Source of the DNA: Allium sativum
Lineage: Eukaryota > Streptophyta > Magnoliopsida > Asparagales > Amaryllidaceae
Reading direction: 5' to 3'
DNA length: 64,000 nt
NCBI GenBank assembly: GCA_030737875.1
Contig: CM060915.1
Span: 635,006,786 to 635,070,785 of the forward strand
The position numbers and the translations under genes were made by a program. Each line of letters begins with the position of its first letter. Within the stretch, counting starts at the first letter, position 1. The notes beneath the pieces were generated by a model. That model was not told the DNA's origin. It was given only the letters and a program-made list of their open reading frames with translations, and searched no databases. Positions 33,956-45,673 of this stretch are shown here, one piece after another.

Positions 33956-35128
33956 AAAACTTTTCGTCCCCGAAAAGGAACAAAGTCGAAAGTGGTTTGA
34001 TTAATCAACTCTACGTTCAATCTGGCTTCCATTCTCCAACTTTTCAGTTTCTGAGAATTTTCAAATTCTTCAAAAATTTGGCTAACACCCGGAATTTTCG
34101 AAAAATTTCGCCATAACCTCCTTTGTACGGGGAGGGGTTTGGAAATTTATTAGGCTGTATTAGGTACCCAATAAATCCTATAAAGCATACACATATTTAT
34201 AGTGATATAATCTGGTGTTTACATGGGAGCGTGTGTAGATAATAACTCCAGAGAATAAATTATCGTCACCCTGTCAAAGCCTGAGGGAGTGTGTATTTTA
34301 ATTGCTCCAGAGAATAAATTCTCGTCACCTCGTCCCGTGTGGGAAATAAATAATCCATGTGCCGTATCTAATGACTAGAGGGACGTGATTATTGTCAACT
34401 CCAGACCCGTGTGGGGTTTTTATTAATATGGCAATTTATCGTTACAATTTATATGGTCCATATCAGTCATCAGTTCAACCTGTAATATATAGTCATCGCC
34501 ATACAAGCCTCTCGCTCGTATGGTAAATCTTCCACCTCGTCACACAAGCTCCAAATGCTTATGTGGTGTATGATGAAGTATGCCTATCTTCAAGAAGTAA
34601 GCCATGTAGTGTAGTTCAAAATTAATTGTTACTATCCTATGGCGACGTTTATTATTACACACAGAACAACCAGCACTCCGCATCTAATGGCATTCACAGG
34701 AGTTGATATAATAATATTTTGCATCCAACTCATTAAGGTTTACCTATTTGTCGGGCACGCAAATAATTTCTTTACTCAACAGCTAATCCAATTACCTGTT
34801 CAAACATATATGATGCACATGTATATATATCTATCTATTTTTAAATCAGTTCAATGTGTGAGTTAGTCGAATAAATCCTACCATTCATTCTCTTATTAAT
34901 TAAATTAATTATCGTTTCAATAATTTAATTAATCCAATTTACTATCACACAATGCAAACAACAAGCAATTTGTTTTTAACTTTTCAAAAATGTCCTAATC
35001 AACTTATATACTCTTTTAAAATCATTCAGACTATAGAATTAAAAGTTTACATCCATGAAAGGTAAATAACAACAAAGTAGAGAACTAAATGGTAATGCAA
35101 GGTATGGTAAATGTACCTTGCACCGCAG
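33956..35128 (-). other. Element B 3' untranslated region
   Basis: About 1.17 kb between the pol stop and the polypurine tract, AT-rich. A diverged repeat with GTGTGT-CTCCAGAGAATAAATTNTCGTCACC occurs at about 34230-34340. No supported reading frame. Confidence 0.6.
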
Positions 35129-37686
35129 TCAATCAGAGATATCTACTCGACACTTAGGATAGGCTTTCTGAATGCTCTCCTCAGTTTCCCAAGTATAATC
35201 TCGTGGATCTCCACTCCATTGCACTTTGACTAAGTGAACCTTCTTGTTCCTCAGCTCTTTGGTTTCTTTGCCGATAATTTTTAGCGGCTTTCGTCTCACA
35301 GCCAATTCTGGGGTAATTTCAATATCCTGTTGAGCTGCTTCTTCCATGATCAAGTCTGGATCATGAACGTGCTTTCGAAGTTGAGATATGTGAAATACAT
35401 CATGCACTCCTGGCAACCAATTAGGCAATTGAACCCTATAAGCGAGAGTTCCAATCCGTTCAAGAATAGGAAACGGACCAATGAATTTGGGTGCCAACTT
35501 CCCAGTTTTACCGAACCAGACAACTCCTCTTATCGGCGATACTTTCAAATATACATAATCGCCAACAGCAAATGATATATCTCTTCTACTCTTATCATCA
35601 TAGCTCTTCTGTCGGCTTTGAGCGGTGAGTAATCGTTTCTTAACGAAATCGACTTTGTTGGCAGCTTCACGGATCATATCAGGTCCCAATACAAGTCTAT
35701 TACCGGGTTCGACCCAACAAGCAGGAGACCGGCACGGTCAACCATACAATGCTTCAAATGGTGACATTGTCAGGCTCGCTTGGTAGCTATTGTTATATGA
35801 GAATTCATCCAAATGTAAATTATCTTCCCATGATCCACCAAAATCTAGAACACAAGCCCGTAATAGATCTTCTAATATACGATTCACCCTCTCAGTCTGA
35901 CCATCTGTCTGAGGATGATAAGCGGTGCTCAAGTTCAACTTCGTTTCCAGTTCGACTTGAAATGCCTCCCAGAATTTGCTAGTAAATATTGGGTCTCTAT
36001 CACTGACTATACTGAGTGGCACTCCATGTAGCCTTACTATTTCCTTGAAGTATATCTGCACCAGACTCTGAGCAGTTCTGTTTGATCTGACAGGTATGAA
36101 ATGGGCGGTCTTCGTGAAGCGATCTACGATCACCCAAATACTGCCATTTCCTTTTCTGGTTCTGGGAAAACCATCTATGAAGTCCATGGAAATATGTTCC
36201 CACTTCCAACCTGGAACGTCCAGCGGTTGCAATAATCCAGCCAGTTTTTGTTGGTCGCTTTTGACTAGTTGGCAAGTAGGGCATCGGCTAACATATAAAG
36301 AAATGTCCCTCTTCATCGACTCCCACCAGAAAGTGCGTTTGATGTCATTATACATTTTGCTTACTCCCGGATGGATACTAAATTTTGACTTGTGGCATTC
36401 ATCCAGCACTTCCTTTCGGAGCTCAGTAATGTTAGGGACACAGATTCGACCTTTTAGCCTTAGAATCCCATCATTATCAACTTGAAAACTCGAGGGCTCG
36501 CCTTTCTGAATTATCTCTCTGATCTTCTGAATGAAGTGATCATCCTTCTGAAGAGCAGATATTTTATCTATCAATGAAGTCGTGATAATAAAACTGGCGA
36601 TCATCACATTCTTTCGGCTTAACGCATCGGCCACGACATTGGCTTTCCCTGGAGTGTATAGAATCTCAAAATCGTATGCTACAAGGAATTCTAGCCAGCG
36701 TTGCAGCCTTAGATTCAAGTCTTTCTGGGTGAACAGATACTTTAACGACTGATGATCTGTAAACAGTTCAAATTTCTCACCCAGAAGATAGCGCCTCCAG
36801 ATTTTCAAAGAGAATACTATAGCCAACAACTCAAGATCATGAGTGACGTAGTTTTTCTCGTGTGGCTTCAGCTGACGGCTAGCATAAGCGATCACTTGAC
36901 CTCTTTGCATTAATACTGCGCCAAGGCCTTCTCTAGAGGCATATGTCCAGACTTTTAAATCCTGATTGCCGTCGATAATGGTTAACACTGGAGCAGTCGT
37001 TAATCTTAACTTTAGCTCTTCAAAAGCCTCCTCACATTCTGGAGTCCATTTGAATTTTGAGTGCTTCTTTGTAAGCTTCGTTAAGTGACTAGATATCTTC
37101 AAAAAGTTTTTAACGAATTTCCGGTAATAACTAGCCAATCCAAGAAAACTGCGGACTTCTGTGGGAGTACTAAGCTGTTTCCAGTTTTGAATAGCTGTGA
37201 TTTTACTTGGACCCACAGCAATTCCTTCTTTCGATACGACGTGGCCGAGAAATTTCACTTCATCTTGCCAGAATATACAATTGGAAAGTTTAGCTTTTAA
37301 TACATTCCTCAGAATTTCTAGAACCTATTCCAAATGCTTTTCATGTTCGGCCTTTGATTTAGAGAAGATTAGAATATCGTCAATAAAAACCAGAACAAAC
37401 TTATTCAAAACTCCCCTGAACACTCGATTCATCAGATCGACGAAGTAAGCTAGAGCGTTACATAAGCCGAACGGCATTACTAGCCGCTCGTAGAATAAGT
37501 CTGGACCTCTGAATGCTGTCATAGGAACACACACTTCGGCAATTCGAAGTTGATGGAAGCCTGTAGCTAGGTCCATCCTTGAAAATACTTGTGCCCCATT
37601 CAGACGATCTAATAAATCATAGATTCGCGGCAATGGATATTTATTCTTTATTGTCTGTTTGTTCAGATCACGATAATCCACACATA
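35129..37686 (-). pseudogene. pol: Element B pol fragment (RT, RNase H, integrase, chromodomain)
   Basis: Minus-strand polyprotein fragment of about 850 codons that starts in mid reverse transcriptase at [11 protein letters not shown]. Order: RT with [10 protein letters not shown], RNase H, integrase (HPGVS zinc-binding region, [25 protein letters not shown] for the D,D,E core) and chromodomain (VKVQWSGDPRDYTWETEE). Two in-frame stops: TAG at about 37325 (expected Gln) and TGA at about 35735 (expected Arg), both explained by C-to-T change. The RNase H motif reads WTYAS where YTDAS is usual, so the first catalytic Asp is Tyr. RT has LCNALAYF for LTNAPAYF. Upstream of residue CVDYR the frame runs into microsatellite-encoded Ser/Pro repeats, which are not RT. 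Inactive. Confidence 0.92.
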
Positions 37687-37769
37687 GGGGGGAGGGAGGG
37701 AGGGAGGGAGAGGGAGAGGGAGAGGGGGAGAGAGGGGGAGAGAGGGAGAGAGAGGGAGAGAGAGGGAGA
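37687..37769. repeat. GGGAGA-type microsatellite
   Basis: About 83 bp of GGGA, GGGAGA and GAGA units. It starts exactly where element B's RT similarity is lost, so it marks a deletion or recombination junction. Confidence 0.9.
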
Positions 37770-39299
37770 TCATACGCAAGTAGCATGTCCTAAGCGGAAA
37801 TAACCAACATATCAGAAGTGTGTTTGTATTCAGAGTCTTATTTCGAAGGATTGTAGAAAAATTATACACTTACACATGACCTTACCCATTTTCTTAGTTG
37901 ACCAAAATTTATGTGGACTACTGATTGCAAATCTCAATTGAAGAGCCCAAATGTTTTTTAGTATCTTTTCATTGTATTTTTTGCATCCCAATGAATTATT
38001 GTTATTTCCACGTTATTGGATTAAGACCTTTTTTAAAAAACAATGATACTCTATTTAGAGTGTATCTCATCACCATGATAGCATTCATGGTCGTATATGT
38101 TATCTGAAACCATATATAAAACAAGATTAATCCATCATGTGCTAGATCACATAATAATGTATATCCCTCAACCGCATTAGCGTCGTTATTAGATACCGAC
38201 ATGCAAAAAAAATGCAAGACTCAAAGTAAATTAAATGAAGCAAACAAGCATGACAGCCAGTTTTTGTACTTTAACGTTGTAAACTCTTTGAAACATTTTT
38301 GAATGCTCTCGGTGCATGCAACCAATGTTACTTAAACATTGCAAAACATTATCTGCTTATCATCTGCTTTATTTGGCCTACACATATATTGATCATTACA
38401 AATGCTAAGGGTAGTTTGGCAAAATATATCTAAAGCTCGTAATTTTGTACTTTCACTCAATCATAAAGACTTGTCAACGATATCAGCAAGCTATTGTATG
38501 CTGAAAGTCTCCCTGCATCAAACACTTTTCCATAATTTAGCAAACCTTGACTTTTCGAAGCATTCGATTTAAAATCAAAATAGTTATCATGAACTTTGAC
38601 ATAATTAGTATCTTGTTGAACAACGACCGGCTCATTCTCAATCTCCTTTAAAACATACCATGTGAGTAAAAGGAGGATGTTACACAAAGTAATCATGCAT
38701 CATTTTCATATTGAAAGAAAAATATTGATGAGTTATACAGCATAGGTCCATAACTCATCCATCACGCATAACAGATGGTGATGCACCATACAATGTGGAC
38801 AAGGATATGGATGCACCACCTGACACACAGGGACTCTACGAGCATGCACCACCTGACACACAGGGACTCTACGAGAGCCAAACCAAAATTCAAGACCAAT
38901 ACATATTCTAGAATCTGTTAGAAAGAGTTAATAATGAATTAGTTAAATATTTAGTCCTCTGTGAAATGATGTGTCAAATTACGAGAGTTTTTTTTTCAAA
39001 TTTTGTTTTATTCTACTTGTGATATGGCTATAAATAATTACATTGAGAATATGAAGATAGACAATGATTTAGTGAAAAAATTATTTCCTTTTCTTTCTTC
39101 TTCCACCTTTACGCATTATTTCCATCTTTAATTTTCTCACAAGGTCGACTGCATAAACTGATGCTTTCATTCATTAAATACCACGGTAGAAATCACATAA
39201 CATTGGAATCGTGTCATCGACGAAACTCTCCTTCGACACCAAGTCTCCCTAGACACAGTCACCTCCATCTTTCATGTCAAGAAACCAACCTAGCCACTT
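37770..39299. other. AT-rich interval; short duplication only
   Basis: No recognisable gene. The minus frame at 38457-38696 has no known motif or coding support. A tandem 33-bp duplication (TGCACCACCTGACACACAGG then GACTCTACGAG) lies at 38812-38876. Confidence 0.5.
38812..38876. repeat. 33-bp tandem duplication
   Basis: Two head-to-tail, essentially perfect copies of a unit starting TGCACCACCTGACACACAGG at 38812 and 38845. Near-identity implies a recent event. Confidence 0.9.
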
Positions 39300-41164
39300 A
39301 ACAATTTGAACTTACCCGACATCAAAACCGTCATCCAAAGGCTCGCTTATCGAAATACATACCAAAATAGCAGCCATCTCATAACCCCACCACCACCATC
39401 CCTATATTACCCCACCTCCCCTCCTCACCACCCCTCTTCATACATCTGCACATCAAAGTCTCATTCAACAAACACGAACCTTGAGATGTGAACTCTCTTC
39501 CTCCAAGGGCTCCGACCCACTTTTGATAGAATTTTTCAAATCGAAAGATTCTTTACTTACCACTCGACACTATATGAACAACATATAGAGCAAGCTAGCT
39601 TCTTCATGTTCAAGTAAGCTTTAACATGGTTCCAATGGATATCGGGACCACCAACTATAACCATGGAATGCACTCGCAAAAGCATTGGAGCAAAAATTTG
39701 GACTTTCTTCCTTTATCAACCCCCAAGTGACACAAATTAAACTACACTAAACTAGATCTGAGGAGAAATACCAACTAATATTTGAAACCGTTAGTAATTG
39801 AATCACTACCCTTCCTCTCTTGATGCGCGTCTTCATTGTTTTGTTTCTGTCCTTAAACCCCCAACCCAAAAAAAAGGAACTCCACATCCTCAAACTAAGT
39901 TCCCTCCCCAAAACAATTGATTTTAGCCAAACAAGTTAAAAACAAATTGCTGATAATCACACCCTATTTTCTAAATAATCGTTTACTTGACTCACCAACC
40001 CACCATTATCAGAACTTCCTCCTATAACTTCACCTACATTCTTGCCAAAAAACTCACTTCTTTCGAAGTACAATTGCTTTGAACTCAAATGTTTTGCCTA
40101 AAATGTGATGGAAAATATTATCTCAGCCACATCTACAAAAATTGTATAGCTCTCCCATTTCTTTCCAACAACAACGTTGAACCATCACCAACAAACAACG
40201 ATGCATCAGAACTTCCATGACCTGAGCTTACCGTCGATAGCAAACCCCCACCTTCTGACGATGACTAAGCTTCTTCACTTTTTGGTCGACATGACACCTT
40301 AAGGCAATGCAGCTTCCAATCTAGATCCATTGACATTGGATCTCGACGCTCATAGATACCCATACCTTCAACCCTAAACTACAAATTTCTTTGGCCTGAA
40401 GGATCATACCTCGTGTCGATTTGGAGTCGTTGTCACAATGGTCAAAAAATTTAGAACAATGGAACCAACGGTGATGTGAGGTAGCAATTGCAAACATGTT
40501 GTAAAATTGATTTCCATTTGTTAAATTCCACTAGCTCTAATATTATTTTGGGGTTCTAATGGCTTAAAACATTTGACACAGTTACCACTAATTTTAAATC
40601 TTTAACAATGTCTCTTTATCAAAATAACCATCGTATTACCTTAACATGCCTCCAAAATTCCTTTAGCCCAAATGAAATCTTCCTTCGTCAACTTAGAAGA
40701 TTTAACATAAACTCCACCATCGCTTATTGCTTTCAACTCAACTTCAAGTCTCAACCAAATAGCATCCATAATGAATTCTTAAATATCCTCTCAAATTTAA
40801 AATCACCTCAGTAAACACTTGAACTTCTTTCCCCCTATATCGGCTTACCACCCCATCATCCCCTCAACCGCCATATTAATCTTTCTCCCAACCCAAAATC
40901 AGTCAACGTCAAACCATATTGCTACTCCCCTTTCCCAAAAATCAAAAATCAAATATCTAAAACAAGTTTGTGAAATGCTCCATTCGAAACTCATACAGCC
41001 TTCCATTAGTCTATTCTCCTCCACAGTTTACTTGTAAAAAAAGATGGAACATTGATATTTCGTGTCGACTACCAAGTACTAAACACAATTACGATAAAAG
41101 AACAATTACTTGCCCCAACCATTGATGAACTTTTGGATTTGTATGAACGATGACCATTACATGA

Positions 41165-41690
41165 TACATAGAATATAAATAACGTGTTCAATTAAAGTTC
41201 AAAAAATATACCCATCTTACTGTATAATTATCAATGATATAACTTAATACTATAAAAATACTAAAGCTTACTTGATGACAATTATAATATTCATGTTATG
41301 ATAACTTATGTCTAAAGGTTTAAAAAGTCTTTAGTTATTATATATAAAGTGATTTTATGCGATCTCGGTAGTGTGGGTTGGTATGGGAAGGGTCAGCCAA
41401 TCCCACATCCGACCTTAGATCGGGAACTTTTAAGAACAGATCATGGGCTGCCCTCTCCAGTAACCCAATGGGGGCGGATCATGAAAGATTAAAAACAAGG
41501 ATGGACCTATCGAATTCAGGCCATAAACCCTTTCAAGTGTCATCCCTAGATCCACATGGGAACACTCATATTTACCCGAATGCAAGCTTACAATGATTTA
41601 TGCATAATTTTATAGTTTTAGGAGTCAATATTGTTAAAAATCTATCGTAAAATACTTCCAAATTTGAGTCCACCCACATATATTCCTAAA
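41165..41690. other. Probable insertion inside the relic's RT
   Basis: RT similarity stops near 41160 (IDELLDLYER) and resumes near 41700. The 520 bp between has different composition, with a GC-richer core (41368-41590) containing TTAGATCGGGAAC and GGGCTGCCCTCTCCAGTAACC. No terminal repeats or duplications were seen, so the type is unknown. The small frame at 41378 has no recognised motif. Confidence 0.4.
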
Positions 41691-41925
41691 TTGTTGTTTT
41701 GTACACAGAGAGGATGTTGTGAATTTACAGTCATGGTCCTCGGCTAAAGCATCATCCATCTGCCAAACAACTATGAATGAATTTTTTTGACCTTGCCCCT
41801 ATCATTTTATCTAAGTTGTTTCACGACACACTCATTTATAGTTCATCCTTCACCTCTCGCATTACATCTTCAAACAACCCTCCCCAAATTAGTCCAACAC
41901 AAGTTCTTCGTCAACCTCTCCAAAT

Positions 41926-42180
41926 GTGATTTTGCTCTAATAGTCATTGATAATTTAAGCCAACTTATTTCGACATAAATGCATAAGTGGATCCCAAAAA
42001 ACCAAGTCATGGTTGAATGACCAATTCCAATCAACACAACAGAACTAAATGGATTTTTGGGCTCTAACAGTCATTGATAATTTAAGCCATCTTGTTTCGA
42101 TATAAATGCATAAGTGGATCCCAAAAAAAAGTCATGGTTGAATGACCAATTCCAATCAACACAACAAAACTAAATGGATT
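41926..42180. repeat. 127-bp tandem duplication inside relic RT
   Basis: AGTCATTGATAATTTAAGCC at 41942 and 42069, and AAGTCATGGTTGAATGACC at about 42003 and 42129. The units span the RT stretch between SKCDF and GFLG and are about 95% alike by eye, so the duplication is younger than most of the relic's decay. Confidence 0.88.
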
Positions 42181-43140
42181 TTTGGGCTCGACGAGATTCT
42201 ACCAAAAATTTATGTCTTTATGCTTCCATTGCCAACCCGCCTCGCAAACCTCCTCAAAAAGACACCTTCATTTGGAAAACAGAGCAACCATTGTTTTTAA
42301 CCTCGTTGAAATTGTTGTCATCAGCACACCAATCTCTTGCCCTACCCAGCTTTTCTCTACCCTTCACAATCCACACTAATGCCCACCTCATCGATTGGTG
42401 TCGTCCTTTCATTAAACACATACCTTATTTCCTTCTTTACTAAATCGATTTCCAAATTACTTCAACAAGTCTCCAATTATAACTGTGAAATTTACATCAT
42501 TACTTTCAGCGTTAAACGTTGGCACCATTACCTCCTTAGAAGACCTTTCACCATCATTACCGATTATTAAGCCTTTGCCAATTCATGAAACAAACTATCC
42601 AAACATTGAAACAACAAACCTGCCTCACAAAATGACTTGGTTTTGATTTTTAGTTGATGCTTTATCCACACTACCACAACCAACCATATCACACTCCTCC
42701 AACAGATCTCCTTCCACCTTCTAAATCCATTATAGCACTCATCCCCACAACCCAAGCCACCTTGACGAAGACCCGCTCCGCCACAACAATCAGCCTTCAC
42801 GCCCAACATCACCTATACGACACATAGCACCGTGCCAACCAAAACCTGCAACTCTAATAGGGTCTCTTACTTCTTGGTTCCAAAAAAATTTGCCTTAACA
42901 ACAAAGAACTTCGCCAGAAAATAATTCAATCGACCACCCCAGAGCCCACTATTGTGTGGGAGCCTCGCGCAATGCGTTCCACCTTACATTGCTTGTCAAC
43001 TGGAGACTACTCAAGTATCCAATCTACCTTAGCTCGTTTTACAACATATTTAAATTGGCCTAAAATATCCTTAATTGTAAAATCCACACGGATAAGAAGC
43101 ACTGAGCTGGACACTTGTGCTTTAACTCAAAGACTTTAAT

Positions 43141-44938
43141 AGTGTAGAGTTTTGTTTGTATGTATGTGTGCGTATGAACAGGGTTCAAGAGGCACCCCAA
43201 TTCGGAAATCCCTAAATGCCACATAATTTTCACCACTGGATTCGTCCAATCAATGGATGTGAGTGAATGAGAAATATCACATGCAAGAGAGAGAATTTAT
43301 TGTTTTTATTCACTTTTATTTTTATTCTAAATTCATATGTTGATTTGATGAATCCAATCGTGGAAGTTAAGGGGCAAACATGGTGATTCAAATTGGGGCA
43401 TTATTGAACCATGCTCTATGCACACACACATACACGTATATAGCGTGGAGCTAAAGGCACTATGGAAAGGCTGCCTAAATACAAATCGATGAACATCGTC
43501 CAAGCATTTGTTCTTGGGATGGGTTATATATGTTTTGTGTTGGCATATAATTTGAATGCAGTGTTTGTTCTTATCTACAATAAAGTTGATTAAAAAAATG
43601 ATTTGGTGATTGATCTATATTGTTAACCATTGATATGCTTACTCCAATGATCGAAGTGTCCATCTTTCTAGGAGTTCACTTTGTTTCACGGAGCAACAAT
43701 ATTTGGGTTTCTATTATTTGTAGATTCTTAACGCATGCAGTATGATTGCTTAATTGCAAATTTGAATTCAGAAATGCTGCTATGCAACTATGTGATTAAC
43801 GGCTCATCAGTTTGGGTCATGAAGACTTTAAATGAATATTGAACATTCAAATTTTACACTTTGTTACCTGCGTTGTACTCATTTGATAGTAATTATCATT
43901 TTTACCGCTTGCGGTATGCGTTGATGTAGTATCAGAAAATAATTTATTTTGAATATGTTTTGAGGTTTGTATGTTTACAAGAAAAAAATAGTAGAAAACG
44001 TATTTCAGAAATGCTACTATGACCAACTTTTTTCATCAAATCCTACATCAAAAACTAACTTAGAAGGAGTCACACATCAAATTACTATATTACCCCATGA
44101 ATTTCATCAAATCCCCTTCGAATACACTATTCTGGCGTTTTGAAAAGAAAAAAAAGCTGTCATGCTAGCAAAACACATTTTGAAAATTCATATTACCGAT
44201 CGGTTATATTATCGATCGTATTCATATTATCATTGCCAGTTCTCTTTTTTTTAGCAATCTAAAAAGAATTTTGAATTCTTCACAATTTACAATTTTAGGA
44301 CAAAAAATAAGATGCGACATCCTTTTTCTTTTTCAAAATTCATTTATTCTATGCTATAAATATTTTGTTCTGATTTGGAGTCTGAAGGTAAGTAAGAAGT
44401 TAAACAGGTTAATTCATCAAGACATATTCAGCACTATCGGATTTACTTCTTTTAATTTCCTTTTGACATTGGATTACATAAAATTAGTTGATTTTTTTTT
44501 TTTTTCGAACCTGGTCTCATCGAGCTATCCTTTAATCAATGTGTTGCAGTATGGAATTGATATTTTGTATAAGTGTATGTATCAAGTTGCTATCGCATTT
44601 TCGCTATTCAACTTCTGAAGAACTAAAATTTTTCAATTAGATTGTCCATATCGCCTATATATTTTCAACTGTACATTGCTTTGATTTGTGGATGTAGGAG
44701 CAATACGCAGCAAAAATGTAGCAGCATAATATCAACTCTTTGCTTAAATAAATCAACATTTTCTTAAAAGAAATAGGTAATTCATTGAACCTCTTGATGT
44801 TTTCTTATGTGAATAAATTAGTAATTTCTTCAACTGTGCACTTTTACTATTTCTTAGCTGAAAGCTGCTGATGTATCTCTATTTTTTTGATGATTTTTTG
44901 CTTATAAGTTGCCAGTTGAAACTGACGTATGAATGTAG
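43141..44938. other. AT-rich interval, nothing firm
   Basis: About 1.8 kb with no supported gene. The plus frame at 44271-44618 (115 codons) is rich in Phe, Leu and Ile, as expected from AT-rich DNA. Pyrimidine tracts followed by CAG/TAG near 44548 and 44698 look like splice acceptors and may belong with the exon-like segment downstream. Confidence 0.4.
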
Positions 44939-45099
44939 GGGTTGTCCTCAATAATGCAGAGAACTTGAAGAATTTGCATCAGCAAAAACTGAAACTGTTG
45001 ATTGCATATAGCACAGATCAGGGTTTACAACTCAATGTGACAGCCTTTGGAGTACTGATTTCAGTGCTTTTCTTTGCAGTTTGGACAAAAATTGAGTAA
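44939..45099 (+). other. Terminal-exon-like segment, 52 codons, membrane-anchor tail
   Basis: After a T-rich stretch and an acceptor-like GAATGTAG, an uninterrupted frame runs from 44941 to a TAA at 45097-45099. It has normal codon usage and no AT-driven bias. Its product has a polar first half (NNAENLKNLHQQKLKLL) and a hydrophobic segment (VTAFGVLISVLFFAVW) near the C terminus, followed by TKIE and stop, which suggests a single membrane-spanning tail. I do not recognise the family. Downstream sequence resembles a 3' UTR and ends near a Helitron-like terminus (45670), so it may be a captured gene fragment. It could equally be the end of a real intron-containing gene. Confidence 0.4.
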
Positions 45100-45644
45100 T
45101 ATTTTAACATACTTTTCATGCGGTCTCCAAGGAGGACCTTGGTATGTAGAAGGTCCGTGGAAAAACCTCTGATAAGCAACTAGAAGGATGACGTCTATAC
45201 CTGTACACTTCAATCTGCGTTGTTGCTTCAACGTTTTTTATTTTCACTTATACTGTCTTTGTTTAATTCAGATTGTCCGTTAGTTTGCCATAAAATATAA
45301 CACTTATTTTTTGTACTGTATTTTCCATTCAAACATCACACCATGTTTGTAATTATACCAACTATTTCCTGTAGAACCATAATTTTAATAGTATATGTGT
45401 TATCATGAATCATTATTGTACGTACTTGGATCATAACCGCATTTTAGTTATTCTTCATGTTGTTATCCAATTGTACTACGTAGTAAACTAAACTATACAA
45501 ATACATTGCTTTCCCCTCTTATGTGAACGGATTTTCACATTAGTGTACAAAGCATATGGAAATTTTCAAGGTTGTTGTATAAAATACATGTGGAAGATTT
45601 TATTGTTTAACAACATTTATCGTTAATATGATTACAAACGATGT

Positions 45645-45673
45645 CCATATGCATAGCATGGGCCACACACTAG
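45645..45673 (+). mobile_element. Helitron-like 3' terminus
   Basis: An imperfect hairpin built on ATGC-ATA-GCAT (CCATATGCATAGCATGGG) is followed about 8 bases later by CTAG and then T. Helitrons end with a hairpin, then CTRR, inserted before T. The tail CACACACTAGT is shared with the minus-strand copy at 47278. The 5' end is not located. Confidence 0.42.

Larger units (their letters stand above)
18063..37686 (-). mobile_element. Element B: truncated chromovirus, host of nested element C
   Basis: Minus-strand Ty3/gypsy element made of an LTR of about 5.06 kb (18063-19425 plus 30247-33942), a polypurine tract, a 3' untranslated region and pol from integrase back to mid-RT. It stops abruptly at 37686 beside a GGGAGA microsatellite, so gag, protease, half of RT, the primer site and the 5' LTR are missing. 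Element C (19426-30241) splits its LTR with a clean 5-bp duplication. Only two in-frame stops are seen in the remaining pol, so decay is moderate. The LTR left boundary (TGAGACGACCCC) is inferred from the TG end and cannot be tested against a second LTR. Confidence 0.85.
39300..43140 (+). pseudogene. Heavily decayed Ty3/gypsy chromovirus relic
   Basis: Short similarity blocks in correct order across several frames: gag (39490-39740: SSKGSDPLL, YEQHIEQASFMFK, WFQWIS, FGLSSFINPQ), PR-RT linker and early RT (40820-41160: PLNRHINLSP, VNVKPY, EQ-less CVDY region, IDELLDL), RT palm (41700-41850, FHDTLIYSS where FDDILIYS is usual), the SKCDF to GFLG block (41885-42185), RNase H (42240-42680, KRWHHYLLRRPF then ITDY) and chromodomain (42950-43110, LVNWR...). 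Every block has stops or frameshifts. The first catalytic Asp of the RT box is His. The plus strand is strikingly poor in G. The domain style (YEQ...LASF gag, SKCxF RT) differs from A, B and C, so this is another chromovirus lineage. Boundaries are approximate and no LTR is recognised. Confidence 0.72.

Noticed and set aside
37663..37803. Ser/Pro-rich protein over the microsatellite
   Set aside because: Pure translation of GGGAGA repeats on either strand.
38457..38696. 79-codon minus frame
   Set aside because: No domain, no supporting context; length is unremarkable for this much DNA.
44271..44618. 115-codon plus frame as a membrane protein
   Set aside because: Its hydrophobicity follows from T-rich DNA, including a run of T encoding Phe; no family likeness.
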